The notes beneath the pieces are model-generated. The model was not told where the DNA came from. It searched no databases and was given only the letters and a program-made list of their open reading frames with translations. DNA of 64,000 bases from an uncultured Prevotellaceae bacterium (GTDB lineage Bacteria > Bacteroidota > Bacteroidia > Bacteroidales > Bacteroidaceae), in NCBI GenBank assembly GCA_902778535.1, contig CACYYG010000008.1:62001-126000 (forward strand), written 5' to 3'. The position numbers and the translations under genes were made by a program. Shown here in pieces: positions 35,275 through 43,759 of the stretch (positions are counted from its first letter, which is position 1; each line of letters opens with the position of its first letter).

Positions 35275-36762
35275 ATGAAAAAGATTCAAAATATTATAAT
35301 GGGGCTGATAGGGCTGTTGTGGCTGATGAGCTGCTCCGAGACGGTCAAGGATGCCAAGCTGGAGGCTGTTCAGCCTCAGATTTATCCCGACTACCTCGGC
35401 GTCACCATACCCGTGAACATTGCTCCGCTCAACTTCTGCATGGCTGACGAGACGGTACAGCGTATTGATGCCGTCATAACAGACAGTCACGGACACGAGC
35501 TGCACAGTCAGGGCGACGAATCGGTAGATTTCGACCTTGACGACTGGCACGAGCTGCTCGCTCATAACCCCGGCGACTCGCTCAGTGTTATCGTTTCGGC
35601 CAAGTATGACGATGGCTGGCACACCTACCGTTCTTTTGCTCTCTACGTCAGTCCCGACAGCATCGACTATGGCATCTGCTACCGATTGATAGCGCCGGGC
35701 TATGAGGTGTGGAGCAAGATGGGCATCTACGAACGAAACCTTTCTACCTTCGACGAGCGTGCGCTGATTGAGAACACACAGTTCGAGGGCTGTGTCAACT
35801 GCCATAGCTTCAACCGTGGCAACCCTGCCGATATGAGCCTGCATATACGTGGACCGCACGGCACCACGCTGTTGTGCCACGACGGTGGCCCCATGGCCGC
35901 CTATAATACCAAGACTGACCAGACGCTCGGCTTCTGCGTCTATCCCTACTGGCATCCTTCGGGCCGCTATATCGCTTATTCTACCAATGCCACGAGCCAG
36001 CTGTTCCACAGCGCTGACCCTAACCGCGTCGAGGTCTTTGACAGCGCTTCCGACCTTCAGGTCTACGATGTCGAGAAGAATGAACTGTTGCTTTCGCCCA
36101 TTCTCAAGCAAGACTCGGTTTATGAGACCTTTCCCGTATTCTCCGCCGACGGCCGCTCGATCTATTTCTGTGCTGCCCGTGCTATTCCGGAAGGCAGCTA
36201 TCAGCTCGACTCCATCCGCTATAATCTCTGCCGCATCGATTTCGACCCGGCAACGGGGGGCTTCGGCAGCCGTATAGACACCATTGTCTATGCCGAGGCT
36301 CAGCGCAAGTCGGTATCCTTCCCCCGGCCTTCGTATGACGGACGCTTTCTCTGTTACACACTTTCCGACTACGGACAGTTCAGCATCTGGCACCATGAGG
36401 CCGACCTCTATCTGCTCGATCTCTCAACAGCGCAGAGCCGTCCTATGGATGAGGTCAACTCTGACGATACAGAATCGTTCCACAACTGGAGCACCAACTC
36501 ACGCTGGCTCGTGCTGAGTTCCCGCCGTGACGACGGGCTCTTCACCCGCCCTTATTTCTGTCACATCGACGCCGACGGCCGTATCACAAAAGCTTTCATG
36601 CTGCCCCAGCGCGATCCCCGCCGTTTCTATGCCGACCGTTTCTTTTCCTTCAATGTGCCCGAGTTCATCATCGGCCCTACTCATTTCGATGGCCATGAGG
36701 CCAGCCGTCTCATCAATGATGAATCGCGTAAGAACATGGGCGTGCGCAAAGCGCTCGACTAG
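35275..36762 (+). CDS. PD40 beta-propeller lipoprotein with CXXCH haem motif, copy 2
   Basis: A 495-residue paralogue of the protein at 32181-33734, with lipid Cys20 (LLWLMSC), haem motif CVNCH at 173-177 and propeller blades (VYPYWHPSGRYIAYSTN, then FPVFSADGRSIYFC). The shared sequence before the haem site (YPDY...VTIPVNIAPLNF) shows the two arose by duplication. The C-terminal part ends in a conserved strand FNVPEFIIGPTHFDG. Both probably sit on the periplasmic or outer face. The partner and reaction are unknown. Confidence 0.75.
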   Translation: MKKIQNIIMGLIGLLWLMSCSETVKDAKLEAVQPQIYPDYLGVTIPVNIAPLNFCMADETVQRIDAVITDSHGHELHSQGDESVDFDLDDWHELLAHNPGDSLSVIVSAKYDDGWHTYRSFALYVSPDSIDYGICYRLIAPGYEVWSKMGIYERNLSTFDERALIENTQFEGCVNCHSFNRGNPADMSLHIRGPHGTTLLCHDGGPMAAYNTKTDQTLGFCVYPYWHPSGRYIAYSTNATSQLFHSADPNRVEVFDSASDLQVYDVEKNELLLSPILKQDSVYETFPVFSADGRSIYFCAARAIPEGSYQLDSIRYNLCRIDFDPATGGFGSRIDTIVYAEAQRKSVSFPRPSYDGRFLCYTLSDYGQFSIWHHEADLYLLDLSTAQSRPMDEVNSDDTESFHNWSTNSRWLVLSSRRDDGLFTRPYFCHIDADGRITKAFMLPQRDPRRFYADRFFSFNVPEFIIGPTHFDGHEASRLINDESRKNMGVRKALD

Positions 36763-36787
36763 CAAGGCCGCTAACTTGTCAAAAAAG

Positions 36788-36915
36788 TGTTTCAATGACC
36801 GTCCGTTGTTGAAACACTTTGTTTTTGGCTTAGAAACACTTTGTTTTCATGCCTGAAACAAAGTGTTTCAGTGCTTGAAACAAAGTGTTTCATTGGTGAA
36901 AAAATTTTGGAACAC
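36788..36915. repeat. 22-bp-period palindrome array 2
   Basis: Units start at 36810, 36832, 36854 and 36876, exactly 22 bp apart. Units 3 and 4 read TGAAACA-AAG-TGTTTCA; units 1 and 2 read (T/A)GAAACA-CTT-TGTTTT(T/C). Degenerate units lie on both sides. Geometry is 7+3+7 with 5-bp spacers (GGCTT, ATGCC, GTGCT, TTGGT), identical to array 1 although the sequence differs. It lies between the PD40 operon and rpsU and could also stop transcription. Confidence 0.75.
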
Positions 36916-37083
36916 TTTTCTCGTTGTGTTACCGATGTCATACATCTTCCTGACATCATCGTTCAAAATGATGATGATCAGCAATCGTATCATCAGGAAG
37001 CTCCGTCCATTATGAAAACTGCACCTAAAGAGTCGTATTAGAGCCGCGTTTTTCCCAGACTACAAAAAAAAGTGGCAAAAACT
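36916..37083. other. Intergenic stretch with an inverted repeat
   Basis: CTTCCTGA and TCAGGAAG, about 45 bp apart, enclose a second pair CATCAT/ATGATG. No gene is visible before the rpsU promoter. Confidence 0.35.
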
Positions 37084-37113
37084 TGGCGGTTTGAACAAAA
37101 AGTAGTAATTTTG
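37084..37113 (+). promoter_or_regulatory. Promoter of rpsU
   Basis: TTG at 37084-37086 and TAATTTTG at 37106-37113 are 19 bp apart, the standard bacteroidal spacing. The leader to the ATG at 37192 is about 70 nt. Confidence 0.65.
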
Positions 37114-37191
37114 CACCCGCATTTCGTGTGCGCTGCACCCGAACCCTGCAACTATGTATAACCCATTAAACATTTAAAGTCAAAAAACAGT

Positions 37192-37386
37192 ATGATTATT
37201 GTACCTGTAAAAGAAGGCGAGAACATTGAGAAGGCCCTTAAGAAGTTTAAGAGAAAGTTTGAGAAGACCGGCGTGGTGAAAGAGCTTCGCCGCCGTCAGC
37301 AGTTCAACAAGCCCTCTGTACTGAAGCGCCTGAAGATGGAGCACGCCATCTATGTACAGCAGCTGCGTACTGCCGAGGAAAACTAA
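37192..37386 (+). CDS. rpsU: 30S ribosomal protein bS21
   Basis: A 64-residue basic protein matching bacteroidal bS21 (MIIVPVKEGENIEKALKKFK, then KTGVVKELRRRQQF). It is part of the small-subunit platform near the anti-Shine-Dalgarno region of 16S rRNA. It starts the block rpsU-xer-hpf-tRNA-tuf, the usual order in Bacteroidales. Confidence 0.95.
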   Translation: MIIVPVKEGENIEKALKKFKRKFEKTGVVKELRRRQQFNKPSVLKRLKMEHAIYVQQLRTAEEN

Positions 37387-37446
37387 AAAAGTTTCCGGAA
37401 AATTTGGTAGAATCAAATAATTTCCGTAAATTCGTAGCCGAAAATC

Positions 37447-38325
37447 GTGATTGACCTCTTTCTCAAGTATCTGCGCTATGAACGGAACCGCAGTGAGCTG
37501 ACCGTTCAGCGATACGAGATGAGCCTTCGCGACTTTGAGGCTTATTTTCAGTCCCTTGAGGCTGGGCTCGACTGGGCATCGGTGGATGCCGACATCATCC
37601 GCGGATGGATGGAGAGCCTGATGGAGCGGGGCAACATTGCTTCCACCGTCAATACGGGCCTTTCGGCACTGCGCTCTTTCTATAGGTTCGCACTGGCCAG
37701 GAAACTGGTCGACCGCGATCCGGCGCACAGCCTGACAGGCCCGAAGAAAGCCAAGCCGCTGCCGCAGTTCGTCCGTGAAAGCGAGATGGACAAGCTGCTC
37801 GATGAGGAGCAGTGGGATGATGATTTTAATAATGTACGCGCACGTACTATTATTATATTATTATACGAGGCGGGACTGAGAAGAGCAGAGCTGATAGGGC
37901 TCAACGATGGCGATGTGGACTTCGCCGCCGGCCAGCTGAAAGTGACCGGCAAGAGAAACAAACAGCGCATCGTGCCCTTCGGAGAGGAGCTGGCCCGACA
38001 GCTGCAGCACTACATCGAGGTGCGCGACAGCAAGGTGGGCTCGACAGAGGGAGCACTCTTCGTGGAAAAGAACGGCAAGCGTATTACCGCCAACCGCGTC
38101 TATGTCACCACAAGGGACAGTCTGGCCAAAGTGACCACGATGAAGAAACGCTCGCCGCATGTGCTCAGACACTCCTTCGCCACGGCCATGCTCAACAACG
38201 GTGCCGGACTGGAAAGCGTCCGCCAGCTGTTGGGGCATGAAAGCTTGGAGACGACCGAGATCTACACGCACACCACCTTCGAACAGCTGAAACGAGTTTA
38301 TAAGGATGCCCATCCAAGGGGCTAA
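37447..38325 (+). CDS. Tyrosine recombinase of XerC/XerD type
   Basis: A 292-residue recombinase starting with GTG at 37447. The N-terminal SAM-like core-binding domain spans about 1-90. The catalytic domain has the full set: Arg145 (GLRRAEL), Lys169 (VTGKRNKQR), His238 and Arg241 (HVLRH), His264 (LGHESLE) and the tyrosine nucleophile Tyr273 (EIYTH). Its fixed place between rpsU and hpf in Bacteroidales indicates the housekeeping chromosome-dimer resolvase, not a mobile-element integrase. I leave C versus D open. Confidence 0.9.
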   Translation: MIDLFLKYLRYERNRSELTVQRYEMSLRDFEAYFQSLEAGLDWASVDADIIRGWMESLMERGNIASTVNTGLSALRSFYRFALARKLVDRDPAHSLTGPKKAKPLPQFVRESEMDKLLDEEQWDDDFNNVRARTIIILLYEAGLRRAELIGLNDGDVDFAAGQLKVTGKRNKQRIVPFGEELARQLQHYIEVRDSKVGSTEGALFVEKNGKRITANRVYVTTRDSLAKVTTMKKRSPHVLRHSFATAMLNNGAGLESVRQLLGHESLETTEIYTHTTFEQLKRVYKDAHPRG

Positions 38326-38361
38326 CCTGATAGTTTAACCTTTTAAAAACAAAAGACAACT

Positions 38362-38664
38362 ATGGAGATTAAGATTCAGTCGATTCATTTCGACGCTACC
38401 GAGAAGTTAGAGGCGTTCATCGAGAAGAAGGTCGCCAAGTTAGAAAAATCCTATGAAGACATACAGAAAGTAGAGGTGCAATTGAAGGTTGTAAAACCCG
38501 CCACGGCCCAGAACAAGGAGACGAGCCTCACGGTGACGATACCCGGTCAGGCCCCCGTCCACGTGGAGAAAGTGAACGACACATTCGAAGAGGGAATCGA
38601 CCTCTGTGTTGACGCATTGAGGGTTCAACTGCAGAAAATTAAGGAAAAAGCAAGGAATTACTAA
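38362..38664 (+). CDS. hpf: Ribosome hibernation promoting factor (HPF/RaiA)
   Basis: A 100-residue short-form HPF/YfiA protein (MEIKIQSIHFDATEKLEAFI, then KVEVQLKVVKP). The beta-alpha-beta-beta-beta-alpha fold binds the decoding centre and stabilises inactive ribosomes in stationary phase. The long-form C-terminal dimerisation domain is absent. It starts 36 bp after the recombinase gene. Confidence 0.9.
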   Translation: MEIKIQSIHFDATEKLEAFIEKKVAKLEKSYEDIQKVEVQLKVVKPATAQNKETSLTVTIPGQAPVHVEKVNDTFEEGIDLCVDALRVQLQKIKEKARNY

Positions 38665-38682
38665 AAAAAGTTCGAAAAAATT

Positions 38683-38712
38683 TTGGTAGTTCAAAAATAA
38701 GTCGTAACTTTG
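38683..38712 (+). promoter_or_regulatory. Promoter of the tRNA-tuf operon
   Basis: TTG at 38683-38685 and TAACTTTG at 38705-38712 are separated by 19 bp. The first tRNA begins about 50 bp downstream. Confidence 0.7.
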
Positions 38713-38764
38713 CAGCCGTTTTCCAACAGGTCGTAAATCTGAAAAGAAAGCGGCTGTTAAAAAA

Positions 38765-38838
38765 GCCTCTTTAGCTCAGTTGGCCAGAGCACGTGATTTG
38801 TAATCTCGGGGTCGTTGGTTCGAATCCGACAAGAGGCT
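38765..38838 (+). tRNA. tRNA-Thr (TGT)
   Basis: Acceptor GCCTCTT (38765-38771) pairs with AAGAGGC (38831-38837). The anticodon loop TTTGTAA gives TGT, and the T-loop TTCGAAT is standard. The CCA end is not encoded. Confidence 0.93.
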
Positions 38839-38885
38839 CGGATTTAAGGAAGGCGCCAAAGGTTAATAGCCGGAGGCAAAACACT

Positions 38886-38968
38886 GGGAGGTTTCCAGAG
38901 CGGTCAAATGGGGCAGACTGTAAATCTGTTGTCTTTCGACTTCGGTGGTTCGAATCCATCACCTCCCA
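38886..38968 (+). tRNA. tRNA-Tyr (GTA)
   Basis: Acceptor GGGAGGT (38886-38892) pairs with ACCTCCC (38961-38967). The anticodon is GTA in CTGTAAA. A long variable arm makes it 83 nt, as expected for a class II tRNA-Tyr. Confidence 0.93.
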
Positions 38969-39052
38969 CACTCAGAACTGTTTTTGCGGAATTGAGAGCA
39001 AGCCGAGCGCAGAAGCTCGCTTTTGCTAAGGCGAAGTCGAGATGCCGTACTT

Positions 39053-39125
39053 GCGGAAATAGCTCAGTTGATAGAGCACTAGCCTTCCAAGCTGGGGGTC
39101 GCGGGTTTGAGCCCCGTTTTCCGCT
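39053..39125 (+). tRNA. tRNA-Gly (TCC)
   Basis: Acceptor GCGGAAA (39053-39059) pairs with TTTCCGC (39118-39124). The anticodon loop CTTCCAA gives TCC. Confidence 0.93.
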
Positions 39126-39137
39126 CTATAAACAAAT

Positions 39138-39209
<72 letters not shown>

Positions 39210-39278
39210 CTCTGAGACATGAAGGAGGAGCAAAAACAATTGTAGTATAATCAATAAAACTAATAAAAACAACAAACA

Positions 39279-40472
39279 ATGGCAAAAGAGACTTTTGTGC
39301 GCACTAAACCGCACGTGAACATTGGCACTATCGGTCACGTTGACCATGGTAAGACCACTTTGACCGCTGCTATCACGCTGGTTCTTTCGAAGCGTGTGGC
39401 CGGTAACGCTGACAAGGTGAAGAGCTTCGACGCTATCGACAACGCCCCTGAGGAGAAGGAGCGTGGTATCACCATTAACACCGCTCACGTTGAGTATGAG
39501 ACCGAGAAGCGTCACTACGCTCACGTTGACTGCCCGGGTCACGCCGACTATGTGAAGAACATGGTTACGGGTGCTGCCCAGATGGACGGTGCTATCCTGG
39601 TGGTTGCCGCTACTGACGGCCCGATGCCCCAGACCCGTGAGCACGTCCTGCTCGCCCGTCAGGTCAACGTTCCCCGTCTGGTCGTGTTCCTGAACAAGTG
39701 CGACATGGTCGACGACGAGGAGATGCTCGAGCTCGTTGAGATGGAGGTTCAGGAAATCCTGGCTCAGTATGAGTTCGAGGACGATACTCCTATCATCCGC
39801 GGTTCTGCTCTTGGCGCCCTGAACGGTGTTCAGAAGTGGGAAGACAAGGTGATGGAGCTGATGAACACCTGCGACGAGTGGATTCAGGAGCCCCCGCGCG
39901 CTACCGACAAGCCCTTCCTGATGCCTGTTGAGGACGTGTTCTCAATCACAGGTCGTGGTACTGTGGCTACTGGCCGTATCGAGACTGGCGTGATTCACGT
40001 GGGTGATGCAGTTGAGCTGCTCGGCCTCGGTGAGGACAAGAACTCTGTGGTTACCGGTGTGGAAATGTTCCGCAAGCTGCTCGATGAGGGCCAGGCTGGT
40101 GACAACGTTGGTCTGCTGCTCCGCGGTATCGACAAGAACGAGATCAAGCGCGGTATGGTGCTCTGCCATCCGGGTCAGATCAAGCCCTTCAAGAAGTTCA
40201 AGGCTTCTATCTATGTCCTGAAGAAGGAAGAGGGCGGCCGTCACACTCCGTTCGGCAACAAGTATCGTCCTCAGTTCTACCTCCGCACCATGGACTGCAC
40301 GGGTGAGATTTCTCTGCCCGAGGGCGTCGAGATGGTGATGCCTGGTGACAACGTCGAGATCACTGTTGAGCTGATCTACGCCGTTGCTCTGAACAAGGGT
40401 CTGCGCTTCGCAATCCGTGAGGGTGGCCGCACCGTCGGCTCGGGCCAGATCACTGAGGTCTACGAGGACTAA
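39279..40472 (+). CDS. tuf: Elongation factor Tu
   Basis: A 397-residue GTPase that delivers aminoacyl-tRNA to the ribosome. G1 [10 protein letters not shown] near residues 18-27, switch region [13 protein letters not shown]3 DCPGHADY and G4 NKCD are all present, followed by the two beta-barrel domains ending in GQITEVYED. It sits between the four-tRNA cluster and tRNA-Trp, so it is expressed from the tRNA promoter near 38700. Confidence 0.97.
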   Translation: MAKETFVRTKPHVNIGTIGHVDHGKTTLTAAITLVLSKRVAGNADKVKSFDAIDNAPEEKERGITINTAHVEYETEKRHYAHVDCPGHADYVKNMVTGAAQMDGAILVVAATDGPMPQTREHVLLARQVNVPRLVVFLNKCDMVDDEEMLELVEMEVQEILAQYEFEDDTPIIRGSALGALNGVQKWEDKVMELMNTCDEWIQEPPRATDKPFLMPVEDVFSITGRGTVATGRIETGVIHVGDAVELLGLGEDKNSVVTGVEMFRKLLDEGQAGDNVGLLLRGIDKNEIKRGMVLCHPGQIKPFKKFKASIYVLKKEEGGRHTPFGNKYRPQFYLRTMDCTGEISLPEGVEMVMPGDNVEITVELIYAVALNKGLRFAIREGGRTVGSGQITEVYED

Positions 40473-40520
40473 TAGTTCGGTAGGCTGCTGTAGAACAGCA
40501 GCAGACATGACGAAAACAAC

Positions 40521-40550
40521 AAGGCCCCCGCTCAGTCGGGCGGGGGCCTT
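40521..40550 (+). terminator. GC-rich hairpin after tuf
   Basis: AAGGCCCCCGC (40521-40531) pairs perfectly with GCGGGGGCCTT (40540-40550). The T run after it is poor (ACTTACGG) and tRNA-Trp begins 5 bp later. It may be a partial terminator or a cleavage guide separating tuf mRNA from the tRNA. Confidence 0.6.
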
Positions 40551-40554
40551 ACTT

Positions 40555-40627
40555 ACGGGAATAGCTCAGTTGGTAGAGCATCGGTCTCCAAAACCGAGGG
40601 TCGTGGGTTCGAGTCCTCCTTCCCGTG
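40555..40627 (+). tRNA. tRNA-Trp (CCA)
   Basis: Acceptor ACGGGAA (40555-40561) pairs with TTCCCGT (40620-40626). The anticodon CCA lies in CTCCAAA. It lies between tuf and secE, as in many bacteria. Confidence 0.93.
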
Positions 40628-40649
40628 CAGAGAAAGAACGAAGAAAGAG

Positions 40650-40847
40650 ATGAATATTATTAAGAAGTTCATTAAGTATTGCCAGACCTGCTATGATGAG
40701 TTAGCTCACAAGGTAACATGGCCTACGTACAAGGAGCTGACAGCCAGCGCGATGCTGGTGCTGTCGGCATCGTTGATTATCGCCATCGTCGTTTGGGTGA
40801 TGGATTTAATTTTCAAGTCAGTAATGAGCGTGGTCTATCCAGGCTAA
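40650..40847 (+). CDS. secE: Preprotein translocase subunit SecE
   Basis: A 65-residue protein with the amphipathic helix and single membrane segment of short SecE. The motif ELAHKVTWPTYKEL near 17-30 is the family signature, then the helix LVLSASLIIAIVVWVMDLIF. It is an essential part of the SecYEG channel. It is 15 bp before nusG. Confidence 0.95.
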   Translation: MNIIKKFIKYCQTCYDELAHKVTWPTYKELTASAMLVLSASLIIAIVVWVMDLIFKSVMSVVYPG

Positions 40848-40862
40848 GGTTTAACATTAACA

Positions 40863-41408
40863 ATGGCTGAGACTGGTAAGAAGTGGTACGTACTGAAAGC
40901 CGTAAGCGGTAAAGAAGCAAAGGTAAAGGAGTACTTGGAGGCACTGATGAGAAATAATCCTACGCTGGCTGACAGCGTAGGACAAATTCTGCTTCCTACT
41001 GAGAAGTATGCCCAGCTCCGCAATGGCAAGCGTGTGGTCAAGGAGAAACTTTTCCTCCCTGGCTATGTACTCGTTGAGGCCCGTCTCGATGGAGAGATTA
41101 CCCACACACTCAGATATATACCTAATGTGTTGGGCTTCCTAGGCGGCATGGATAATCCCAGCCCCGTGCGTCAGGCCGACATTAACCGCATTCTCGGAAC
41201 GGTGGAGGATACTGCCATCCGTACTGAAGAGGTAGAGGTGCCCTTCATCCTCGACGAGGCCGTGAAGGTGGTTGACGGACCGTTCAGCGGCTTCAGCGGA
41301 GTCATCGAAGAGGTGAATGCTGAGAAGCGGAAGCTGAAGGTAATGGTGAAAATCTTTGGACGCAAGACACCGCTCGAACTGGGATTCAATCAAGTAGAGA
41401 AAGAATAG
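40863..41408 (+). CDS. nusG: Transcription termination/antitermination factor NusG
   Basis: A 181-residue protein: N-terminal NGN domain ([20 protein letters not shown], then [11 protein letters not shown]) that binds RNA polymerase, and C-terminal KOW domain ([20 protein letters not shown]) that binds Rho or ribosomal S10. Its place before rplK marks it as the housekeeping copy and not an UpxY-type paralogue. Confidence 0.95.
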   Translation: MAETGKKWYVLKAVSGKEAKVKEYLEALMRNNPTLADSVGQILLPTEKYAQLRNGKRVVKEKLFLPGYVLVEARLDGEITHTLRYIPNVLGFLGGMDNPSPVRQADINRILGTVEDTAIRTEEVEVPFILDEAVKVVDGPFSGFSGVIEEVNAEKRKLKVMVKIFGRKTPLELGFNQVEKE

Positions 41409-41409
41409 G

Positions 41410-41465
41410 GCGCAAGTTACGGTGCGCCGATTCTAATATACGGCTCGGGTGGCTTCCACTCCCGT
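41410..41465 (+). promoter_or_regulatory. Two hairpins in the rplK leader
   Basis: GGCGCA/TGCGCC (41410-41429) and a second stem, CGGGTGG-CTT-CCACTCCCG, at 41447-41465 lie in the 91-bp gap before rplK. They could form the L1-responsive leader known before L11-L1 genes, but I do not see an unambiguous L1 site. Confidence 0.35.
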
Positions 41466-41499
41466 GCTTATATGACAATAATAATTATTACAAACAGAA

Positions 41500-41940
41500 A
41501 TGGCTAAAGAAGTTGCTGGATTAATCAAATTACAGATTAAAGGTGGCGCTGCAAATCCCTCGCCTCCCGTAGGACCTGCACTGGGTTCCAAGGGTATCAA
41601 TATCATGGGATTCTGCAAAGAGTTCAACGCCAGAACCCAGGATAAGGCAGGCAAGATTCTTCCTGTCGTTATCACTTACTATGCCGACAAGTCATTCAGC
41701 TTCGTCATCAAGACTCCTCCCGCAGCTGTTCAGCTGCTTGAGGCTGCCAAGGTGAAGAGCGGTTCATCAGAGCCCAACCGTAAGAAGGTGGCCAGCGTGA
41801 CCTGGGATCAGGTGCGTGCCATCGCCGAGGACAAGCTTCAGGATTTGAACTGCTTCACCGTTGAGTCTGCCATGAAGGTGGTGGCCGGTACGGCTCGTAG
41901 CATGGGTATCACTGTACAAGGGGAGTTCCCTGGTAAATAA
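41500..41940 (+). CDS. rplK: 50S ribosomal protein uL11
   Basis: A 146-residue protein with the N-terminal signature ([20 protein letters not shown]) and the C-terminal rRNA-binding domain ([14 protein letters not shown]). It forms the stalk base with 23S rRNA. It is first of rplKAJL. Confidence 0.96.
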   Translation: MAKEVAGLIKLQIKGGAANPSPPVGPALGSKGINIMGFCKEFNARTQDKAGKILPVVITYYADKSFSFVIKTPPAAVQLLEAAKVKSGSSEPNRKKVASVTWDQVRAIAEDKLQDLNCFTVESAMKVVAGTARSMGITVQGEFPGK

Positions 41941-41964
41941 CAATAACTTCAATTTTAAAAGACA

Positions 41965-42624
41965 ATGAGTAAACTGACAAAAAATCAAAAGTTGGTAGCT
42001 GATAAGGTTGAAGCAGTGGTCAAGGAAATCACCACGACCAAGTTTGAGGCATCCGTTGATATCGATGTGCGTCTGGGCGTTGACCCGCGTAAGGCTAACC
42101 AGATGGTGCGTGGCGTTGTGTCGCTGCCCAATGGTACTGGTAAGGTCACACGCGTGCTCGCTCTCTGTACTCCTGATCAGGAGGCTGCCGCCAAGGAGGC
42201 TGGTGCCGACTATGTTGGTCTTGACGAGTATATCGACAAGATCAAGGGTGGCTGGACCGATGTTGATGTTATCATCACCATGCCCTCGTGCATGGGTAAG
42301 CTGGGTCCCTTGGGCCGCATCCTCGGTCCCCGCGGACTGATGCCTAACCCCAAGAGTGGCACTGTTACTATGGACGTTGCTAAGGCTGTTAAGGAAGTGA
42401 AGCAGGGTAAGATTGACTTCAAGGTGGACAAGACAGGTATCGTGCATACCTCTATCGGCAAGGTGACCTTCACCGCTGATCAGATTTTCGAGAACGCTAA
42501 GGAGTTCATCGCTACCATCATCAAGCTGAAGCCCGCTGCAGCCAAAGGTACATACATGAAGAGTATCTTCCTGTCGAGCACGATGAGTAAGGGTATCAAG
42601 GTAGATCCTAAATCAGTTGAATAA
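41965..42624 (+). CDS. rplA: 50S ribosomal protein uL1
   Basis: A 219-residue protein with the L1 signature ([20 protein letters not shown] near residues 112-131). It builds the L1 stalk and in many bacteria represses its own operon. It is slightly shorter than the 230-residue norm, at the termini only. Confidence 0.96.
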   Translation: MSKLTKNQKLVADKVEAVVKEITTTKFEASVDIDVRLGVDPRKANQMVRGVVSLPNGTGKVTRVLALCTPDQEAAAKEAGADYVGLDEYIDKIKGGWTDVDVIITMPSCMGKLGPLGRILGPRGLMPNPKSGTVTMDVAKAVKEVKQGKIDFKVDKTGIVHTSIGKVTFTADQIFENAKEFIATIIKLKPAAAKGTYMKSIFLSSTMSKGIKVDPKSVE

Positions 42625-42629
42625 CCCGG

Positions 42630-42663
42630 AAAAATTGAAAATTGAAAAATTGAAAGGTTAAAG
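42630..42663 (+). repeat. ATTGAAA direct repeats before rplJ
   Basis: AATTGAAA, ATTGAAA and AATTGAAA followed by GGTTAAAG precede the rplJ ATG. This is the same heptad/octad motif as in the susCD operon. Confidence 0.5.
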
Positions 42664-43185
42664 ATGAAAAAGGAATTAAAAGATACTATCATCGTAGAAC
42701 TCGGTGAGAAATTGAAGGAATTTCCTCATTTCTATCTGGTCGACCTGACCGGACTGAACGCCGAGAAGACAAGCGAGCTGCGCCGCAACTGCTTCAAGAA
42801 CGAGATTCAACTGCTCGTCGTGAAGAACAAGCTGCTGCACAAGGCTTTCGAAAATGCTGAGGTTGACTACACTGCACTGTATGACTGCCTGAAAGGCAAT
42901 ACGGCACTGATGTTCACCAATGTGGCTAATGCTCCCGCTAAGCTGCTGAAGGACTATAAGACCAAGAAACAGGAAATCCCCGCACTGAAAGGTGCTTATG
43001 CTGAGGAAAGCTTCTTCGTGGGCGCCGACAAGCTTGAAGAGCTGGTGGCCATCAAGAGCAAGAACGAACTCATCGCCGACGTTGTGGCTCTGCTGCAGTC
43101 GCCGATCAAGAACGTTATTTCTGGCCTCAATGCTGGAGGAAAGATTCATGGTCTGTTGGACGCTATCGCTGAGCGTAACAAATAA
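42664..43185 (+). CDS. rplJ: 50S ribosomal protein uL10
   Basis: A 173-residue protein (ELGEKLKEFPHFYLVDLTGL, then RRNCFKNEIQLLVVKNKLL) that anchors L7/L12 dimers on the stalk. It is adjacent to rplL as usual. Confidence 0.95.
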   Translation: MKKELKDTIIVELGEKLKEFPHFYLVDLTGLNAEKTSELRRNCFKNEIQLLVVKNKLLHKAFENAEVDYTALYDCLKGNTALMFTNVANAPAKLLKDYKTKKQEIPALKGAYAEESFFVGADKLEELVAIKSKNELIADVVALLQSPIKNVISGLNAGGKIHGLLDAIAERNK

Positions 43186-43237
43186 CAAGCGGCATCATAA
43201 CATTAACATTAAAAACAATTAAAACATTTAAATAAAA

Positions 43238-43615
43238 ATGGCAGATATTAAAGCTATTGCTGAGCAGTTGGTCAATCTGACTGTGAAGGAAGTGAACGAG
43301 TTGGCAACAGTCCTGAAGGACGAGTATGGTATTGAGCCCGCCGCTGCAGCTGTTGCAGTGGCTGCTGGCCCCGCAGCTGGACCCGCTGAGGCTGCTGAGG
43401 AGAAGACCTCTTTCGACGTGGTCCTGAAGTCGGCCGGTGCTGCTAAGCTGCAGGTCGTGAAGGCTGTGAAGGAAGCTTGTGGTCTTGGCCTGAAGGAGGC
43501 TAAGGACCTGGTTGACGGTGCTCCCGCTACCATCAAGGAAGGCCTGTCAAAGGACGAGGCTGAGAACCTGAAGAAGACCATTGAGGCCGCTGGCGCCGAG
43601 GTTGAGCTGAAGTAA
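43238..43615 (+). CDS. rplL: 50S ribosomal protein bL12 (L7/L12)
   Basis: A 125-residue acidic protein: N-terminal dimerisation helix, Ala/Pro-rich hinge ([19 protein letters not shown] near residues 36-54) and conserved C-terminal domain ([20 protein letters not shown]). It recruits translational GTPases. Confidence 0.96.
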   Translation: MADIKAIAEQLVNLTVKEVNELATVLKDEYGIEPAAAAVAVAAGPAAGPAEAAEEKTSFDVVLKSAGAAKLQVVKAVKEACGLGLKEAKDLVDGAPATIKEGLSKDEAENLKKTIEAAGAEVELK

Positions 43616-43639
43616 TTCAGAACACTTCTATAACACTAG

Positions 43640-43675
43640 GTTAGGGACTCCCCAGTCGGTGGTCCCTAACTTTTT
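43640..43675 (+). terminator. Terminator or attenuator between rplL and rpoB
   Basis: GTTAGGGAC (43640-43648) pairs with GTCCCTAAC (43662-43670), followed by TTTTT. Because no TAnnTTTG box is visible before rpoB, it probably acts as a partial terminator that sets the ratio of rpoBC to ribosomal transcripts. Confidence 0.75.
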
Positions 43676-43685
43676 CGTCTTTATT

Positions 43686-43739
43686 CTAGTATCACTAGTT
43701 TTTCTAGGTGAACTGGAATATCTAGTAAAACTAGATGTA
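43686..43739. repeat. 18-bp-period palindrome array 3 (CTAG-rich)
   Basis: Three units at 43686, 43704 and 43722: CTAGT-ATC-ACTAG, CTAGG-TGA-ACTGG, CTAGT-AAA-ACTAG. Each is 5+3+5 bp with a 5-bp spacer (TTTTT, AATAT, ATGTA). Five CTAG tetramers within 50 bp are striking because CTAG is usually rare. It fills the gap between the rplL terminator and the rpoB start. Confidence 0.7.
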
Positions 43740-43759
43740 TTGAATCACATTATTATAAT

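Noticed and set aside
37447-38325. Integrase of a mobile island
   Set aside because: Its neighbours rpsU and hpf are the standard housekeeping context for Xer recombinases in Bacteroidales.
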